64,000 nucleotides of DNA from Adiantum capillus-veneris (GCA_014529385.2 CM043969.1:17654446-17718445); one strand, 5' to 3'; shown: positions 43,076-55,902, counted from the stretch's first letter. Translations and numbers: made by a program. The notes: a model not told the origin generated them from the letters alone.

Positions 43076-45080
43076 AGTGCTTGACTTGAAGAGTAAGAGT
43101 AGGTATCCATATATACATGATGTTCTCTTCCCTGGTGAACTTGGAAATGCCCAGCAACAACATGTGTTCAAGATGTCAATAATTGGGCCAGGAAGTGGAG
43201 TTGATCTGGTTAATCGAATGCGTCCGGGTGGAAATATTGAGCAGATGTGGATACACTTTGATCATGTGCATCATGTGCAAGGCTGGCCCACAATGTCTGC
43301 ACATGTTTATGATCCATTTGTGCGTGAACTTATGACAATCGCAACATGTGAGTTTACTGTGGAGAATAAGTTTGCACAGATAGAGTTTTGGAAGATGCTC
43401 AATAAGGTGGTTCAAGATGAAGGATTTGATAAGCCTGAGTTCAGAGGTTTCATGTTTGATGAGGCTAATGCAAATTGGATAGCAATCAGAACAGTTTACT
43501 TTGGGGGTCCCAACAAGGTTGTACCATCTAAGGAAAGGTCTTGCGTGTTTCATTGGGAGCAATCCATGATCCGGCATACTACTAAGTGTATCAAACCTTC
43601 CTCACAAGAGGAACACAAAATTAAATGCCGAAAATGGCGAAATGCACCATCAGAGAATCAAGCAGATATTTGCAAAGGAGAGCTTCGTCGCTTTTGGAGA
43701 GCAGGACATGCTGTTGATGGTGAAGTTTCATGTTTGGAGACATGGTTGGCTTGGTGGGATATCAGAGTTTGACATTGGGGAGGAAGATTTGTTATGCAAG
43801 ATGAGTCTGGCATTTTTGTGCCAAACACTAACTTGTCTGAGAATAAACATGCTAGCATGCGGGCATGCTTTGCTTTCAAAGAGAAAATTAGTTTATATGA
43901 ATCCGCAGGGGCAGATATGGCAATGGCTGTACTACAAAGTGTTAAGTACAATGCATATGTTAAAGGTGCAAAGACATGTAGTGGTCCCGGATACAAGACC
44001 TTGCGTAAAGATTTTTAAATCATTCATCCACTGCCTCTGCTGCAAAGAAGTTGGTCGATCTTACACACTGCTCAATGGACAAAATGGGTTTGCAAAGTCC
44101 AGAGATGAATAGGTCAAATATAAGGGAGAAGAGTGTAAAGAAAAAGAGACCAATCTTTGTGGATGGTAGTGTTGTGCTAGAGGATGATAGCCACAGGCCC
44201 GAGTATGTCACAGTCACTGAACCCATTGGTAGAAAAAAGTATGCATGTGCACATGGGGAAACAAAGTATTGGCCTGAGGTGACTGTTACAAAAACGGTAT
44301 TGGCAATTAGGAGAACTGAACCTGGACGTAAAATGACATGTTTTGTAATTTTGCAATATCAAACAGATAGATGTGGACGATTCATTAATCAAGGCTCGCC
44401 TAATATTAATTCTGGGGTAGCTGCATCGTGCTTTTGGGGTCGAAGAAAATATCCCTCGTTAGGATCAAATCTTGGGGGGATTGTTGAGGGTTATGTATGG
44501 TTCTGCAATGCTAGTAACATGCACACATGGAAGATTCATGACATGGTGGTGGGGCCACCCAGACCTGCACCAGGGGTTTGGAGGGTCGCAGAGGGTACAA
44601 ATCTACTACCACATGAGACAGAACAGCTCCAAGCAAATGGATTTGTACTTCAACAACAACATGGGGTAGAATGTGAAACTGTGAATGGGGGCATTCGAGC
44701 AGCAAATAGAGTTACAAGTGCCTTTCGGCCCAAATACAGGGATGGCAAGGTTATTAAATGGCGCTCAATGCTGACAAAAGAATTTTAGACCAGAATTGAT
44801 ATTGGAAAATGCATGGCAACAACATTAGTTAAAGAGGTTATTGTTGTGTGCAATGAAACACATGTTTTCTACATTAGCACAAGAGGGGTCAAGGGCAAAG
44901 GGAGTTTCATACTCTGTGACATTGTCTGATTTTCCAAGATGTACATGTGAGGACTTCCAAAAGAGAGAGTCCAAGAGGTTGACATATGTGCCATGCAAGC
45001 ATATTTACTATGTGTTTCTCCAAATTTTGGGTTTGGACTCTCATGCCCATGAGTTCATGCACCAAGCAGCCCTAACATAG
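43045..45080 (+). pseudogene. MULE-type transposase with SWIM zinc finger
   Basis: First frame (to 43,772): DLKSKSRYPYIHDVLFPGEL, MSAHVYDPFVRELMTIATCE, FRGFMFDEANANWIAIRTVY (Asp region), RSCVFHWEQSMIRHT (C..H motif), LETWLAWWDIRV. Then in a second frame FVPNTNLSENKHASMRACFA, fitting the Glu-containing N/E motif. Next CFVILQYQTDRCGRFINQGS, CFWGRRKYPSLGSNLGG and PGVWRVAEGTNLLPHET. Finally a SWIM finger, CTCEDFQKRESKRLTYVPCK followed by H (CxC...CxH), and HEFMHQAALT-stop. This is the Mutator-like order: DDE core then SWIM. Frameshifts at about 43,770 and 44,000 and a stop after LTKEF inactivate it. A second copy lies at 62.6-64.0 kb. Confidence 0.7.
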
Positions 45081-45084
45081 GTGG

Positions 45085-45690
45085 AGCTGTTTCAAGCTTT
45101 GGGAAGATTGCGGCCAAATGTGCAATAATAGTTAAAGTGCCTCTAGATGTAAAGGCTTTGTGTGGTATGTAGTTTGAAATGCAGCGGTGTTTTGTCTACT
45201 TATGATAAGCCCTAGTTTGTGAGAGATCAGCCCTATGATAAGCCCTATCGGTATTTTGTCTACTTATGATAAGCCCTAGTTTGTGAGAGATCAGCACAAG
45301 TTTTGAGAGTGCATTCTATTAATAGTTTCTTGTAAATTTCATATGTGTTTGAAAAAAAATGAACACTATTTTGTTTTAAACAATGTAAGATGCAACGGGT
45401 TTGCTACAGAATCTTATTGAAGATTGGGGTTATGTTCTTCATTCAATTTCTTTTGTTAGTTTTTTGGTGGCTAGGTTGGTTGAAGTGCCTCTCTTATATT
45501 TTCCATCTACGTTTGCGAACAAATTAACATTATGGATCTTTTGTTATAAACAAAGTAAGATACAGCAAGTTCGCTTATCTAACCTATCTTGCTCGGTTTT
45601 TTGTTTGCTCGGAAGTACTTGCTCGGGGATGGGGATTCCTCAAAGGATATGAGTGGAGTTATGTAGAGGAATTGGGGAAAGACTACATCA
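45085..45690. other. No gene; one 40-bp direct repeat
   Basis: TTTGTCTACTTATGATAAGC starts copies at 45,191 and 45,255 (each about 40 bp, 64 bp apart). Nothing else is recognisable. Confidence 0.6.
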
Positions 45691-45693
45691 AAG

Positions 45694-47460
45694 TTGAGGT
45701 GTAATTCCTGCGGCCATAATTTTACCGAAAATGCACATAGGATAAAAGAACAAGTGTTCAGAAACGTGGCAGCTTGCAAACCCCCCCCTCTAGAGGTGTT
45801 GAAGAAAAAATTCATGAGTGGGTGCTCAAGGAAAAGAGAGTACATGTTGAGGCCAAAAAAAAAAGGTCTCAAAATGATGGCTCCATCTATGTTTAAAGAC
45901 GTGGAGATGACACTCAAGAATGATCAAAACCCTCCCTCGACCCCTGCTTATAATCAAGGAGGGTATCATTCATCGTTTACTTGGGCTTGTAGCTCTAATC
46001 CCACTGCAAGCTCTACTAACTTAAGCCAAAGTGAAGCACGGACTCGAGGAGAACCTGCACCAAGTGGTTCTACTTTGCATCAGGTGTTTGATAAACAATG
46101 GCTGCTTGAACTCCATCTTAAGTGGAATGTAGTTGTTGCATTTGGAATTTATTTGATGAGCACAACAAAGAAGGTATTTGTGGTACCTGATTATAATAAG
46201 ATGCGCACAAAATATTTAGATAATGTGAAAGCTACATCATAGAATATTTTGAAGTGCACAACTCTTGATTATGTGCCACTGTATGGATGCAAAATCGCTC
46301 TAGATGGTTGGAAAAATTTTCAGAAGAAAACATTGATTAATGTGATGTTGATTTTTCCAAGTGGCTCCATCTTTCTTGAAGCGACTGACACATTTCTGAA
46401 GAGAAAACTAGTGGGTGTATATGAGTGTTCAATCAAAAGAGTAGGGGGGCCTAAAAATGTGACATCCATTGTCACAGATAATGCATCTAACTACAAAGCA
46501 ATTGGAAAAGCAATTAAAGAAAGTATCCAGATATTACATGGGTTCCATGTGCTGCCCACAGTTTGAATTTTCTCTTGAAGGACTTTGGAAAAGTTCCTTC
46601 TATTAAGCAAACTCTTCTAGATGCAAACCACTTCGTGAAGTTTATAAGAGAGCATTCATTTTCTTACGCTCTGTTTAGAACAAAGTCCCCAACCAAAAAT
46701 TTACATGTTTTTTGTGTGATCCATTTTGTGACAGCGTATTACGTTCTCTCTACACTACATTAGGTTAAAGCAACCCTTGTTGAAACATTTGCAAATAGAA
46801 GATGTGACATTTGGCTTGATAAATATCCCAAGTATGAGCCTTCTACTTCCAAATGCTATCAGCTTGTAAACTCTCCTGCTTTTGGAGAAATATAGATAAA
46901 ATTGTCACTGTCACGGAGTCCTTCATTCACCTGATACAATTAGTGGACAAAGAAGCCTCTATATTTGGATGGGTGTATTGGTACATGCATGAAGCCTCTT
47001 GCAAGGTAAAAGACTATACATCTTATGTAGGAAAGGAGAAAGCCATGATGATGTCATTTGTCAAAAGACAATGGGAGCAACTGCATACTCCTCCTTTACA
47101 TGGAGCAAGATTCGTCTTAGATCCCAAGTTCCAGATGCACGATCAATCTTCAAACAGTGAAGTGATCAATGATTTCAAGAAACTATGAACCCAACTACTA
47201 GGCAATGTGGATGAATAGGTGGCATACACACAGAAGATGGCCTATACTAGAAGGAATGTTTGGGGAACCTTGGCATATAGATTCTATCAAGATGAATAGC
47301 ACAACAGTTTGGTGGAAGGAGTATGGTGGATAAAAAGTGAAACTTCAACATGTGGCTGTGAGAGTATTGTCTATTGCCACCTCAAGTGGTAGCTATGAAA
47401 GAAATTGGTCTTCATTTTCTTTCGTGTATACTAAAAAACAAAAATGATTAAGCCCACCGA
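45694..47460 (+). pseudogene. hAT-family transposase, decayed
   Basis: BED-type finger: RCNSCGHNFTENAHRIKEQV (Cys, Cys, His). DUF659-type region: YGCKIALDGWKNFQKKTLIN, FPSGSIFLEATDTFLKRK, SIVTDNASNYKAIGKAI. Later VTESFIHLIQLVDKEASIFG and QWEQLHTPPLHGARFVLDPK. C-terminal dimerisation motif: VRVLSIATSSGSYERNWSSF, then SFVYTKKQK. All three hallmarks of plant hAT transposases are present in order. Stops at about 46,240, 46,563 and 47,186 and frame changes make it a pseudogene. Confidence 0.85.
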
Positions 47461-47756
47461 GCTGTGGACTTGGTGTATGTATTTTGTAACATGTGACTTA
47501 TGCATAAGCCAAAAAAGCTATCCACACATGTTACTAAAGAAAGGTTTGAACACTTTTGAACACACAAAGCAATTGCAAATGAGCTTAACTCTGATGATGG
47601 AATGGAATGGAATCTAAAAGAGATTGATCCGGAATGTTCAAATTTTGAATAAATTGATGCCATGGTGCCCATGATTGAGGACACGGATGAGCTATAAATT
47701 TTGTACTATATTCACAATGAATTTTGTAATGCAAAAGGTGTGTGGAGTTTAGCTTC

Positions 47757-47760
<4 letters not shown>

Positions 47761-47823
<63 letters not shown>

Positions 47824-47860
47824 GTCTCTTTTTCTATCCCTCTTCTTTCTATCATTGTTG

Positions 47861-47892
<32 letters not shown>
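47761..47892. repeat. (CT)n and (GA)n microsatellites
   Basis: About 30 CT units (47,761-47,820) followed after 40 bp by about 15 GA units (47,860-47,892). The two can pair as a hairpin. Open frames across them are artefacts. Confidence 0.95.
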
Positions 47893-47899
47893 ATAAGAC

Positions 47900-49640
47900 T
47901 TACACAATTGCAACAACATCCGACCTCTTCATTTGTTCCAGTAGATAGAGATTTATATATCAAAAAGAGGTTTTAGTTACAAATCTTAAGATTTAAGATA
48001 CAAAAAGAGATCATTATTGGTTGGGAGATTTAATTTAGATCATAGATTTCTCCCCCAGAAGATCAAATACGCGAAATTTTGAATTGTTGCCAAATGGATC
48101 TCTTGGACCAGCATTGCCTATCTCTTCTTCAATTAACAGGCCCATATCTTGCCTCGTACCATGCCAACTTTCTTTCCAGCACTGCTATACGAGTGTGCTA
48201 CATGGTTGGGATATCTCCTTGACTTACCTGATCCATGCCTTGGGTTGCAAGCTTCTCAATGACCGTTGTTTCCTTTGGCAAATATGTGTTAACCCCTTTT
48301 GCAAGGAGGGTTGATTGGCCTCGTGGGAATGAATCTTCACGATTAGGCCCTCTGTGCCAACACCTCCTATAGTGGGATGATTATTCCAATCTACTTTGAG
48401 CCGCAATACATAATAACAATAACATTGTTGCAAAAAGTAAATTGCCACTTGACTATTATTTTGTGGCGAATTGCATACTTGGATAAATCTTGAAAGTATA
48501 TTCCTCACGAGTATAGTGTGTTGAAAATCCAAAAAATGTTAAGGGATAAGATCCCTTAGCATTTCTACTAACTCAAAACAATGTATTGCATACAAAATGA
48601 TTTGGGCACAGTTGCCTGCATTGCCTGTAATTCAGTGGCTCTCCTTGAAGTTATAATTCATCCTCTTGGGACGTAGCCAAATCCCTAAGATGCCCTTTTG
48701 CCACTTGGATTTCTTCCTCTTTGTAAATCTGTTGTACCAATGCGTGATTAAGTAAAGGATCAATAGGCTGCTATGCATTCTGGTCGAGAGCAATATCTTC
48801 CATATTTGAATTGCAAAACAATAAACTTGAATGAGTGAAGTTCATATGTACTTAAAAAAGAGAGATAGTTTAAAGGATTTTATAGATCTAACTTGAAATA
48901 CTTTGAAACCCCAACTTGAATAAATTTTAAAAGACTTAACTAAAAATAAGTTCAAAGATCTAGTGTAAAATAACACCACGCATTGCACACCATGAATGGC
49001 AAAAAATATTGTTACTTGTTTAATTATCAACATGTCTCAAGCCAGAATCGGTTACAACATGGTAGCCAACATTATGGGATCCATTCAAACAAAGGCTTAA
49101 ATCCCATATTTTAAGACTATCTAAGGGTTTGGGGAATTTTCCACAAGTAAGATGCTTGTTTACATTTCACAAAAATTCATGCTTGGGGACCTCAAGGGGA
49201 TCTAAAATACACATAACCAAGTGCTGAAGAATATATGACAGAGTATATACATCAATCACTTTGGTGAAAGGAGGAGGATTGGTGCTGATATTTTCAGGAG
49301 CAGTCCATGGATAATCTTGCTCGAATTGAGCTCTAGTTTGAGGGCTGAGATTCAAGAGCTTGGGAAATGTTGCCAAAGTGTTTGATGGCTGCGATCCAAA
49401 CATACACTCCTTGCTTGTCAGAATGTAGTAGAATATTTATAGTGTGTAGGTCGTGTGAATGAAATCGTGACTATACAAAAATTTCATGGTCTACAAAAGA
49501 GCGTTGCAGATTGGCAAAATATTGTCTATGAAATATAAAAACCTTTCATGAACTAAAATGCTTATTTACAATTCTAAAATGACAATAGTACTCTTTGCAA
49601 AGCAACACAATGACCAATAACATTTTGAAATGAGCAACTA
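47900..49640 (-). other. Decayed coding remnants on the minus strand, unassigned
   Basis: Readable segments: ALVQQIYKEEEIQVAKGHLR (near 48,730), WNNHPTIGGVGTEGLIVKIH (near 48,370), ETTVIEKLATQGMDQVSQGD (near 48,260), TRIAVLERKLAWYEARYGPV (near 48,180), and SPQTRAQFEQDYPWTAPENI (near 49,310). These look like true protein text broken by stops, but I cannot name a family. Confidence 0.3.
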
Positions 49641-49644
49641 TATG

Positions 49645-50545
49645 ATATGCTACCGCTTTTTGCAGTGCTACGTGATGGTCAACAACCAATAGTAATGAAA
49701 GATCTAAAAATACATAACCCCTCCCTGTAGTGCGACGCAGTGGTCAACAGTGCCAAAGATGCAGAATCTTCTAAAGCCAATCTCCCTGCACTACAACGTG
49801 GTAGTTAGAAGTAGCTAGGGATGTAGGATTTGAAATACCTAGCCCCTACTTGCAATGCAACATGGTGGCCAACAATAGCCAAAGACGGGGAATCTATTAA
49901 ACCCAATCAATATGCAGTGCAATGCAGTGGTCAGCAGAACAACTAGGAATGAAGGATCTAATATACCTAACCCTTTCTTGCAGTGTGATGCGATGGTCAG
50001 CAATAGCCAAGTACAAAGGATTTAAAATACCTAACCTCTCCCTGAAGTGAGACTCACTGGTCAGCAACAGTTAGAGATGGGGAATCTATTAAATCCAATA
50101 TTCCTACAATGCAATACGGTGATTAGCAGCCAAGAACAAAGGATTTAAACTGCCTAAACCCCTCCCTGTAGTGCAGCACGATGGTCAGCAACAGCCAGAG
50201 ACAAGGAATCTATTAAACCCAAGCTTCTTGCAATGCAACATGATGGTCAGCAACAGCCAGGAACGAAGGATCTAAGATATCTAACCCCTCTTTGTAGTGT
50301 GATGCGATGGTCAACAATAGCAAGAGATTGGGAATCTAATTGTACATTCTAAGCTACTCTCTGCAGTGCAGCATGGAGGTCAGCAACAGTCAGGGGTGAA
50401 GCGTCTAAAGTTTAAACCCCCTTGCAGTGTGACACGAGGATCAACATAGCCAAGGACGGATGTCTAAACTCTATCTCTCTTTTCAGTGTGACACTGCGAT
50501 CAACGCAGCCAAAGAGAGGGCCTTGACCTACAAACTAACATTGAG
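49645..50545. repeat. Minisatellite, ~63-bp unit, ~14 copies
   Basis: Units such as CTCCCTGTAGTGCGACGCAG, TGGTCAACAGTGCCAAAGAT... repeat every 61-64 bp, with two alternating sub-types (ending in GGATCTAAAATACCTAACC or GGAATCTATTAAACCCAA), giving a ~125-bp higher-order period. Confidence 0.9.
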
Positions 50546-50865
50546 GTGTGAGAAATGCTCCACAACAACAGCACTAGTGAATAAAAATTTAGAGAGAAAA
50601 AACAAAAAGAAGAACAAAAAATGATCACCTACTGCTAAAAATCTCATAGAAATCACGTGTTGTCTCTCTCTGTCTCTATTGTAAGCGCCCTGTTTGTGGC
50701 AGTTCAAACAAACTGTCCTAGTGGTTTTTTTTTATAGACTATACATTTTGATCAAAATATATTTTATTCAAATATCCAGGTACAATATGGATATACAACA
50801 TATAATACCAAATTATATGTACATTTTTCGTTGTACGGACGTATAAATGCAACTCATTTAATTCC

Positions 50866-51303
50866 ATACTGATCATAGGCTTCCTGATTCCCATGCTTAG
50901 AATAGCCAAAGACTTAGAGTGGATAGATCACAAGATATCAAAGATACTAGATATTCTTGAAAGGCTAGACAAGACACACTTATGAGTTGACGTAGGCATT
51001 TATGCCCAAAAAAGACGCCTGAAGGAATTCCATGATCAACATGTAATCAAAGATGAGTTCAATAATGGAGACTATGTATTGGTCTACACCTTAAAACAAC
51101 ACTCCAAAAAATTAGAGAATGGAGGTAATGGTCCATTTGTGATTCATGATATATCATCAAGTGGAGCCATAAAGCTTGCTACATTAGAGGGAGAAGGGAT
51201 GCCCAATTGGATTAGTGGATGCAGGTTGAAGAAATATCACTTGCCACTAATCACTAAAATGTTGGAAAATATCCACAAAGCAGCTGAAAGGAAAAAGCAA
51301 TCC
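50866..51303 (+). pseudogene. Integrase C-terminus, right side of the 14.4-kb insertion
   Basis: Reads FLIPMLRIAKDLEWIDHKIS, GIYAQKRRLKEFHDQHVI, FNNGDYVLVYTLKQHSKKLE, GPFVIHDISSSGAIKLATLE and MPNWISGCRLKKYHLPLI. It parallels TLRVARNLEWTRHELSKR and NWISGCHLKK at 2,260-2,600. It continues the integrase that stops at 36,490. Only one stop is visible in 430 bp, so this copy is better kept than the one at the window start. Confidence 0.85.
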
Positions 51304-51513
51304 TAAGCTATTTAAGCATAGGATCAGGAGGAAGCTAACTTGTGGATTTTGAAGCACAAAGAATACAAAAACAAATTGCAAGTTATGCAATAGCCAACAA
51401 TTACACCTCCTTAAATTATAGCAATCCAGATAGAGAAAGACAAATTGCAAGTTACGCCATAGCCAACAATGGCACATCCTTAAATCAAAGCAATTCAAAA
51501 TTGGCTTGGAGTA

Positions 51514-51835
51514 ATGGATGTACGAATCAACATACAGCTTCTAGATGGAGTGAGATACCAAGGACATAGGAGCCAAAGCAAATTTCATCAAATATTATAC
51601 GTACATGTAGATGATCGAAGCATCATTAATGACCATTCAAATAGAGATAAACGCAAAAAATTGCGGGAAGATTGTCAGCTTAGGCCAAGACAATCTATCA
51701 ATCAGTATCGATCGCCATCAATACCCATATCCATTTCATGTGATGGTAGACATAGATCTCAACAAAGCAATCATCATAGGTGCTCCCTAGATGCAGACTT
51801 ACGAAGATGTTTCAAATTGGCAAGATGATACATGA
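51514..51835 (+). pseudogene. Remnant of the 3' retropepsin-like domain
   Basis: MDVRINIQLLDGV corresponds to MDLRIKIQVNNHSTNALVD at 2,837, the distance from the integrase end being about 200 bp in both. Later text in this segment (DLNKAIIIGAPWMQTYEDV in a shifted frame near 51,755-51,810) resembles the ILGISWMRTYKAV end of that domain. The active-site loop is lost. Confidence 0.5.
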
Positions 51836-51989
51836 AAGTTCATGCTTAGTGGCACCTATTATGTCACTCCATCGACACAAAGTGATCATGTGTGGGAAGT
51901 ACAACCCATTTTTGTGGATCCGTAGCAAGTGATGACACCTACACCTGTACAACACTTCAACAGACAATCCACGATGAACATGTATAAGT

Positions 51990-52570
51990 GAAGGGGTGTA
52001 GAAGAAATCAATCATGGAAAACAAACCTAAGCCGATATGGATATCCAAGCCAATAGCTCCATAAGTAGCAACCAAATTGAAAAGGTAGAGTGATCTTGTA
52101 AAACCTCAACAACTTCAGAGCAATTATGCTTGGACGTGGGAATCCAAACAACAATTCAAATACACCACAAGCCAACCCAAGTATCAATGGATTTTGAAGA
52201 AACCTCAAACACAACCCCAATCAATGAAGAAAACTTGGCAATGGAGACAAAAACAACCGACTTGACAACCAACTTAGTAGTCTACACCAACCACAACAAC
52301 CAAATACAAGTGGGTATCCAAGAAATCAAAGACAATGGATATCATGCCAAACGTACTTCCACAACCCACAATCAAAGAAAATCATTGAACAAATAATAGT
52401 AAAAATCACTGAACGAATAGTTTATTAGCCATATCTTGCACACATCATATTGTTACCCATGTATTTATTCCATTGGCATAATAGGGTCACATTACATGGC
52501 CTTGCATAAACACAATGTTATCACCCATACACATTACACAACCTTTCATCCAGGATGGGAAGGGAGGAAT
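51990..52570 (+). pseudogene. Trp/Gln-rich tail and polypurine tract of the gypsy element
   Basis: Frames give SKQQFKYTTSQPKYQWILKK and TTTKYKWVSKKSKT, like the W-V-P-K tail elsewhere. The purine run GATGGGAAGGGAGGAA (52,553-52,569) resembles that at 3,880-3,896 in sequence and context. No LTR start follows clearly. Confidence 0.45.
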
Positions 52571-52819
52571 AATCAAAATATGGCTACTACAAGATGACAA
52601 ATTCATGTGTATAGTGTATAAATTATCTTTTTTGCTTAAATTTTGCTTTTTATTTGTGGTTTATCTCTTATCAAACATATTAATGAGCCATATTGGAAAA
52701 AATTTGACAATCGTGATGCTTAGAGTGAGATTATATATATTTCAGTGTGAGAAATAATTTTGGCTAATTTTTGGTTAGATAATAATAAATTTCCTCATGG
52801 ATTTTCCAAAATGGTGAGA

Positions 52820-55800
52820 AACATTATTGTAGCTTGCAAAATGCTTGGACAAGTGGTGGGAATTGTAACAAAATTCTCCATGTACAAACACCTCAAGGGT
52901 TTTTCAATTGGTCAAAAACAATATCATTATTGGTTGCAAACACATCAAGGGTTTTCCCATTGGTAAAAAAAAATAATCATTCATGGCTGTCTAAATCTTG
53001 GACAAGTAGTGGGTTTTTTCTTATGATCATGTTGCAAGAGCCTCTAGCTTAGACAAGTGGTTTCCTATGTTTCAATGGAGCCTAAATTGAAGCTTACTTC
53101 TATCACCATGTTTCAATAGAGCTAGATTGGACAAGTGGTGGACCTTGGATAAAAACACTCCATGTATAACATAACATCGGTTTTCCAAATGGTGAGAAAG
53201 AATATCGTAGCTTGGAGGTAGCTTGGACAAGTAGTGGACCTTGTAACAAACGTTTCCATGTAAAACATATCATTATTTTTCAATTGGTGGGAAGAAATAT
53301 GGTTCAAGGTTGTTATTAGCTTGGGCAAGTGGTGAATCTTTTCTTTTGATCATGCTTCAAGGGAGCCTAGCTTGGATGTATGGTTTTCCATGTTCTAATG
53401 GATCCTTGTATGCACACATAGTGGAGCTTGCTTCTATCACATGTCAATAGAGTTAGCTTGGACAAGTGATGAAGCTTGGAATTAAATCCCCCATGTACAA
53501 CACATCATGAGACTTTCAAATTTTGAAAAATAAATAATGTAGCTTGGGGGTATCTTGGACACGAGATGGGCCTTGCAAAAACATTATTCATGTAGAACAT
53601 ATTATAGGTTTTCCAATTGGTAAGAAACTATATTATTCAAAATATAAATCTACAGGTTGAACATGTCATCCCTAGCCTAGACAAGTGATGGAGCTTTGTT
53701 TCTCTCCATGTTTAAAGGGAGCCTAGCTTGGACAAGTGGCCTTCCATGTACAAATGGAGCCTAGCTTGGACACGTGGTGGAGCTTGCTACTACAGAAATA
53801 GGCTACACAAATGGTGAATATTCAAGTGTGGTATTTTCTCATGCCTAGTTTATACATATCGTACACCTTGCATCTCTAAAGGTTGGACAAGTGGTGGCCC
53901 TTTGGATTTAACCACACATTATTTATGTAGCCTAGCTTGGACAAGCGGTGAATCTTTGCCTCCATCCATGTTTCAAGGTAGCCTCGATTGGAAAAGTGGT
54001 TTTCCAAGTTCCAATGGACCCTAGCTTGGACACTTGGTGTTCTCATATTTTGAAAGATGCTATTTTTGATGAGAATAAAAAATAGCATCTTTCAAAATAT
54101 GAGAAATCTCATGGCGTGCTATATATCAATAGAAAGAGCTTGAAGAGTAAATTCTAACTGCCAAATCTCCGCGAAGTTTAGAGTTGATTTGCAAAAATTT
54201 TATCGCACGCCCGTTTTGGACAGGAGAGAGGAAGTCAAACTCCTTATAGGACTCCTTTGTGAGTCCATATTTTCCCTAATGATGTTTCAAGGGAGCCTCA
54301 ATTCAATAAGTGGATTTTGAAGTTCCAATCGACTCTAGCTTGGACACATGGTGGAGCAAATCATGGATTTTCCAAATGGTGAGAAATAATATTGTAGCTT
54401 GGAGGTAGCTCAGACAAGTGGTGGTCCTTAGAACAAAATTCTCCATGTACAAACACATCAAGGGTTTTGCAATTGGTGAGAAACAATATTGTTCATGGTT
54501 GTCTAAATCTTGGACAAGTGGTAGGGTTTTTCTTATGCTCATGTTGCAAGGGATCCTAGCTTAGACAAGTGGTTTCCTATGTTCCAATGGAGCCTAACGT
54601 GGACACATGGTGGAGCTTGCTTCTATCCCCATGTTTCAATAGAGTTAGCTTGGACAAGTGGTGGACTTTGGAGAAAACACTCTCCATGTACAACATATCA
54701 TGGGTTTTCAAATGGTGAGAAACAATATCGTAGCTTGGAGATAGCTTGGACAAGTAGTGGACCTTGTAACAAAAGTTTCCATGTAAAACACACCATGATT
54801 TTGCAATTGGTGGGAAGCAATATTGTTCAAGGTTGTTATTACCTTGGACAGGTGGTGGATCTTTGCTTCTAATCATGATTCAAGGGAGCCTAGCTTGGAC
54901 TAATGGTTTTCCATGTTCTAATGGATACTTGCTTGGACACATGGTGGAGCTTGCTTCTATCACATGTCAATAGAGTTAGCTTGGTCAAGTTGTGGAGCTT
55001 GGAACTAAATCCCCATGTACAACACATCATGGGACTTTCAAATTGTGAAAAATAACTATTGTATCTTGGAGGAATCTTGGATAGGAGATGGGCCTTGTTA
55101 AAAATTTATTTATGGGTTTTCCAATTGGTAAGATATTCCCCCATTTACAACATATATATGGTTTTTCCATGTTTCAATAGAACTTAACTTTGAGAAGTGG
55201 TAGAGATTTTTGTTTCCATTGTTTCAATGGATTCTAGCTTGGATGACTGGCAGATTTTAGCTACACTCCATGCTTTAATGGAGCCTAGCTTGGACAACTT
55301 GTGGAGCTTGGAGCCAAAATCCCATGTGGAATAAAACCATGTTGCGGTTTTCATGTTTTAATGGAGCTTAGCTTGGACAAATGTTTAAACTTGATTCTCT
55401 CCATTCTTCAATGGAGCTTGGCTTAGAAAAGTGGTGGATCTTTGCTTCTCCCCATGTTCCAATGGAGCTAAGTTGACAAAAACAAAATCCTTGATGTTGA
55501 AAATAGCTGGGGTTTTCCATGGTTTAATGGAGCCTAGCTTGGACAACTAGTGGAGCTTGCTTCTCTCCATGCTCAATTGATCCAAGATTGGAAAATGGTA
55601 GAAATTATCTTCTCTCCATTTCCAATGATTCATAAGACCAAAAATCCCCATTCCTAGCTTAGATAACTAGCTTTCCTTCCACCTCTCTCTAGAGGTTAGA
55701 CAAGTGTTGGATCTTTGAACTATGACAAACTACTATCCATGATGCTTAGGTTGGACAAGTGGTGGATCTTTTTTTCACACCATGTTTCCATAGAGATTAG

Positions 55801-55897
55801 CTTAGACAAGTGGTGGATCTTTTTTTCACACCATGTTTACATAGATATTAGCTTAGACAAGTGGTGGATCTTTTCAAAAAAATCCCCATGGATACAT
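52820..55897. repeat. Degenerate minisatellite, left part
   Basis: Many copies of TAGCTTGGACAAGTGGTGGA with flanks such as CTCCATGTTTCAATGGAGCC, spaced irregularly at about 38-100 bp. The array resumes at 61,154 after the copia element. Open frames in both strands here are repeat artefacts. Confidence 0.9.
54041..54280. other. Short insertion in the minisatellite starting with a perfect 27-bp inverted repeat
   Basis: TCTCATATTTTGAAAGATGC... (54,041-54,067) pairs exactly with 54,078-54,104 across a 10-nt loop. The following 170 bp are unlike the array. A small insertion, or the hairpin end of one, is likely. Confidence 0.6.
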
Positions 55898-55902
55898 ATA
55901 TC

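Larger units (their letters stand above)
36491..50865. mobile_element. 14.4-kb block inserted in a gypsy integrase
   Basis: Alignment to the intact copy (GGTCTTGATGCCATACTACC at ~2,217) shows the left side kept up to GTTCTT and the right side kept from CCATACTG, with about 4 bp missing. Everything between is foreign: two tandem arrays, the ParB/methylase-like gene, a solo LTR, MULE and hAT transposases, and a minisatellite. AT-rich ends carry ATTGATCAAAATATAG (36,618) and, inverted, TTTTGATCAAAATGTATAG (50,742-50,760) at similar distances from the junctions, hinting at degenerate inverted ends. It may be one large insertion or several. Confidence 0.6.

Noticed and set aside
47701-47976. Open frames on both strands over CT/GA repeats
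   Set aside because: Low-complexity (SL)n/(RE)n translation of a microsatellite.
52820-55897. Minus-strand frames such as 54,577-54,876 as genes
   Set aside because: They translate the minisatellite unit repeatedly and show no independent conservation.
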